Positions 5,527 through 7,916 of a stretch of 7,916 bases of DNA are shown here, one piece after another (within the stretch, counting starts at the first letter, position 1; every line of letters starts with the position of its first letter). Source of the DNA: CAYGZA01 sp964354135 (GTDB lineage Bacteria; Planctomycetota; Planctomycetia; Pirellulales; Thermoguttaceae); NCBI GenBank assembly GCA_964354135.1, contig CAYGZA010000312.1, positions 1 through 7,916 on the forward strand. Direction: 5' to 3'. The notes under the pieces are model-generated. The model did no database searches, was not told the DNA's origin, and worked only from the letters and a program-made list of their open reading frames with translations. The position numbers and the translations under genes are program-made.

Positions 5527-7916
5527 GCCGGGCGTGCCGTTGCCACTGAGCAATTCCCGGGCCGCGGCCGCCATGAGGCCGTAGAGGTCCGGCAAGTCCT
5601 TCACGTCCACGGCCGAGAAGGCAACGCGGATGTCCCGCTCGCCGTCGGCGATCACGCCGATCCCGTACTTCTCCAGCAAGTGCTTGCGGTAGGTCTCCGC
5701 GTCCAGCCCTTTGAGCTTCAGGCACATGAAGTAGCCAGCGTTGAAGGGATAGGGCTCCCAAAGGGCGGAGTATTCGGGCCCGCCGAGGATTTCGTGTACT
5801 TTCCGGGCCCTGGCTTCAAGAATGCCCTTCTTGTCCAATCGCTCGGCAACGTGCTCCGGCGCGGCCATGGCCTTCGCCAGCACCGACTGCGAAAGCTGCG
5901 AACAATTGGAGATGGCACTGCGGATGGCCCCGGCCACCTTCCTCTCCAGGGCGCCGTAAAGGGCTTCGTCGCTGAGGAACGCGCGGGCGCTGAAGGTAAG
6001 CATCCCCGTGCGGAACCCCCAGACGAACTCTTCCTTGGTGGGGCCGTCCACCTTCACCGCCAGGATCCGCTCGTGGCAGTTGGCGAGCCGGCCGAACAGC
6101 GACTCCTGAAGCAGGTCTCCTTCATAGAAGAGCCCGAAGTAGGCGTCGTCGGTCACGACCACCAGATCGCGTCCGTCGTCGGCCGCCTCGCAAAGGACGG
6201 ACGCGATCGCGTCGGCTTCCGGCGTGGCGATCGAGTAGCCGGTCGGGTTGTTGGGAAAGTTCAGGACCAAGACGGTCTTCCAGCTTCCCGCCCTGGTGGC
6301 AAGCGCTTGGCGGAGGGCCTCCACGTTGAAGCGGCCGCTGGCGTCGAAGAACGGATACTGGGCAAGCTGCGCCTGGAATCGCACGCCGAACAGCAGCTCG
6401 TAGTTCTCCCAGAATTTGTCCGGCAGCAGGACCATGTCGCCCTTATCGACGAACAAGTCGCCGACCAGGCTTAGGGCGTGAGTCACCCCGCTGGTGACGA
6501 TGGGCGTAGAGAAGCTCTTGGCGGCCAGGCTGGGGTTCTTTTCGAGCAGAGCCTCGCGCCACCTCCTGCGCAGGTCGGGGCGGCCCGTGGCCGGCGCATA
6601 GGGCAGCGCCTCCGCCGGCCCCAGGTCCTTGAAATACCGCATCACCGACGGCAGGAACATCGGCTTGCCGTTCTCGCGGGCGATGCCGATGGTGGCGTCG
6701 TATCGCTTGGCCTTGTCCTTGGCTTCGGCGCTCTGGGCCAGGATCCCCTTAGGGAAGTAGAGTCGTTTCCCGAGTTCGGAGAGCATCGCGTAGACGTGAG
6801 GGTTTTCGCGCTCGATGACCTCGTTGAGATCCGCGGCCAACGGGCGGATTTCGGCGCCCGGCTTCATCAACGTGATCGGCGCCCGCAGCCGCAGGCGGAG
6901 CGACTCGAGCTGATCCCAGAGGACCCTGGGGAATCTCTTCCCGAACTGCTGGAAGAACGTCGCGATGCCGTCGGTCTCCTCGTACCAGTCGGACCGGTTG
7001 ACCACCAGCAGCTTGTTGAGCGTTTCCCGAGGAATGTCGAGGCCGGTCAGATCGAGGCTGTCGGGCGAGGGCACGTAGCCGATCGGGGTCTTGGTCGCGT
7101 CGGCCTCGCCGCGGCAGCGGTCGAGGATCCACTCGATCACGCGCAGGTTCTCGCCATAACCCGGCCAGAGGAGATTGCCGTTCTCGTCGGCGCGGAACCA
7201 GTTGACGTGGAAGACCTTGGGCGGGTTGGTCATCCGCCGCCCCATGTTCAACCAGTGCTCGAAGTAGTCGCCCATGTGGTAGCCGCAGAAGGGGAGCATG
7301 GCCATCGGGTCGCGCCGGACCTCGCCGAGCTTGCCGAACTGGGCGGCAGTCCGCTCCGAAGCCATCGTGGCGCCGAGGAAGACTCCGTGCTCCCAGTCGA
7401 AGGCTTCATAGACCAGCGGGGTCAGATGCCCCCGGCGGCCGCCGAAGACAATCGCCGAAACCGGCACCCCGTGGTGATGCTCCGTGCGGTACGAGGCCGA
7501 CGGACACTGCGACAAAGGCGCCGTGAACCGGCTATTGGGATGCGCGCCGGCGACGGGATTGCCGTTTTCGTCCTGCACGCCGGGATTCCAGGGGCGGCCC
7601 CGCCAGTCCCGGCCTTCCGCGGGCGGCTCGCCTTCGCCGCCTTCCCACCACACCGTGCCGTCCTTTCCCAACACGACGTTGGTGTAGATCGTCTTGCGGC
7701 GGATGGTCTTCATCATGTTGGGGTTGGTCTTCATGTTGGTCCCCGGGGCGACCCCGAAGAACCCCGTCTCCGGATTGATCGCCCAGAGCCGGCCGTCGGT
7801 GTCGATCCGCATCCAGGCGATGTCGTCCCCGACCGTCCAGATCCGATAGCCTTTTTTCTTCAAGCCCTCGGGCGGAATGAGCATCGCCAGGTTGGTCTTC
7901 CCGCAGGCGCTGGGAA
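5521..7916 (-). CDS. PEP carboxykinase (GTP)-aminotransferase fusion, N-terminus beyond the right edge
   Basis: One open frame of 797 visible residues (Pro at 7914-7912 is residue 1) carries two enzymes. Residues 1-345 are the C-terminal part of GTP-dependent PEP carboxykinase, which converts oxaloacetate and GTP to PEP and CO2. They show the P-loop PSACGKTNLAM (1-11, with the mobile-loop Cys4), VGDDIAWM (28-35), FFGVAPGTN (52-60), AHPNSRF (124-130), FGGRRG (157-162), HVNWFR (236-241) and LWPGYGEN (249-256). About 280 residues, with the substrate Arg and other metal ligands, lie outside. After LESLRLRLR, the usual C-terminus, a short linker (about 345-355) leads to a complete aminotransferase of fold type I (about 356-790). 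It shows FPNNPTG (Asn556), TDDAY (Asp589, Tyr592), PLP lysine Lys627 in PTKEEFVWGFRTG with Arg635, and Arg763 in DIRVAFS. The ATG at 7884 is internal to the P-loop region. No stop interrupts the junction. The aminotransferase substrate is unknown; aspartate or glutamate would yield a ketoacid close to PEPCK. No family-typical length exists for this fusion that I recall. Confidence 0.88.
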   Translation of the reverse strand, partial: PSACGKTNLAMLIPPEGLKKKGYRIWTVGDDIAWMRIDTDGRLWAINPETGFFGVAPGTNMKTNPNMMKTIRRKTIYTNVVLGKDGTVWWEGGEGEPPAEGRDWRGRPWNPGVQDENGNPVAGAHPNSRFTAPLSQCPSASYRTEHHHGVPVSAIVFGGRRGHLTPLVYEAFDWEHGVFLGATMASERTAAQFGKLGEVRRDPMAMLPFCGYHMGDYFEHWLNMGRRMTNPPKVFHVNWFRADENGNLLWPGYGENLRVIEWILDRCRGEADATKTPIGYVPSPDSLDLTGLDIPRETLNKLLVVNRSDWYEETDGIATFFQQFGKRFPRVLWDQLESLRLRLRAPITLMKPGAEIRPLAADLNEVIERENPHVYAMLSELGKRLYFPKGILAQSAEAKDKAKRYDATIGIARENGKPMFLPSVMRYFKDLGPAEALPYAPATGRPDLRRRWREALLEKNPSLAAKSFSTPIVTSGVTHALSLVGDLFVDKGDMVLLPDKFWENYELLFGVRFQAQLAQYPFFDASGRFNVEALRQALATRAGSWKTVLVLNFPNNPTGYSIATPEADAIASVLCEAADDGRDLVVVTDDAYFGLFYEGDLLQESLFGRLANCHERILAVKVDGPTKEEFVWGFRTGMLTFSARAFLSDEALYGALERKVAGAIRSAISNCSQLSQSVLAKAMAAPEHVAERLDKKGILEARARKVHEILGGPEYSALWEPYPFNAGYFMCLKLKGLDAETYRKHLLEKYGIGVIADGERDIRVAFSAVDVKDLPDLYGLMAAAARELLSGNGTPGS

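Noticed and set aside
5680..6474. Open frame of 264 codons on the plus strand opposite the aminotransferase
   Set aside because: Shadow of the real gene: no domain, no ribosome binding site, and the opposite strand has unmistakable aminotransferase motifs.
5521..7884. Treating the ATG at 7884 as the start of the PEPCK-aminotransferase gene
   Set aside because: The upstream codons continue in frame as PSACGKTNLA, the P-loop of GTP-PEPCK, so this Met is internal and the gene continues past the edge.

Overview
The window is high-GC bacterial DNA with tightly packed genes, most of them central or amino-acid metabolism. The organism cannot be fixed from the sequence. A GTP-type PEP carboxykinase, a cystathionine gamma-synthase that resembles the plant type, a glycine-zipper lipoprotein with a Tyr/Pro-rich tail, and palindromic elements in and between genes together suggest Planctomycetota or a similar lineage. 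That is inference with low confidence.

Left part (1-1758, minus strand): a folate-branch pair. pabB (aminodeoxychorismate synthase component I) overlaps by 4 bp the start of a pabA/trpG glutaminase, which runs off the left edge. A 55-bp nested palindrome lies in frame in the PabB interdomain linker.

Middle (1759-3142): a minus-strand glycine-zipper lipoprotein gene with a good sigma70-type promoter, then a 534-bp divergent intergenic region. This region holds the minus promoter, three consecutive hairpins, and a second sigma70-type promoter pointing right. The right-facing promoter would produce a short structured RNA ending in a strong intrinsic terminator about 105 bp before the next gene. 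This looks like an attenuator-type leader, and it contains a possible leaderless Cys-containing peptide.

Right part (3143-5526, plus strand): two tandem, diverged PLP enzymes of the Cys/Met metabolism family, overlapping by ATGA. The first resembles plant-type cystathionine gamma-synthase; the second resembles cystathionine gamma-lyase/synthase. They probably form one operon controlled by the leader.

Far right (5521-7916, minus strand): one uninterrupted reading frame encodes the C-terminal two thirds of a GTP-dependent PEP carboxykinase joined directly to a complete fold-type I aminotransferase. Its N-terminus lies beyond the right edge. It converges on the sulfur operon, and the two stop codons share the palindrome TCATGA. 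The fusion is the most unusual object in the window. If the aminotransferase makes oxaloacetate from aspartate, the protein would pass its product to PEPCK. A hidden TGATG stop/start signal in another frame at the junction means a frameshift origin, or a sequence error, must be excluded.
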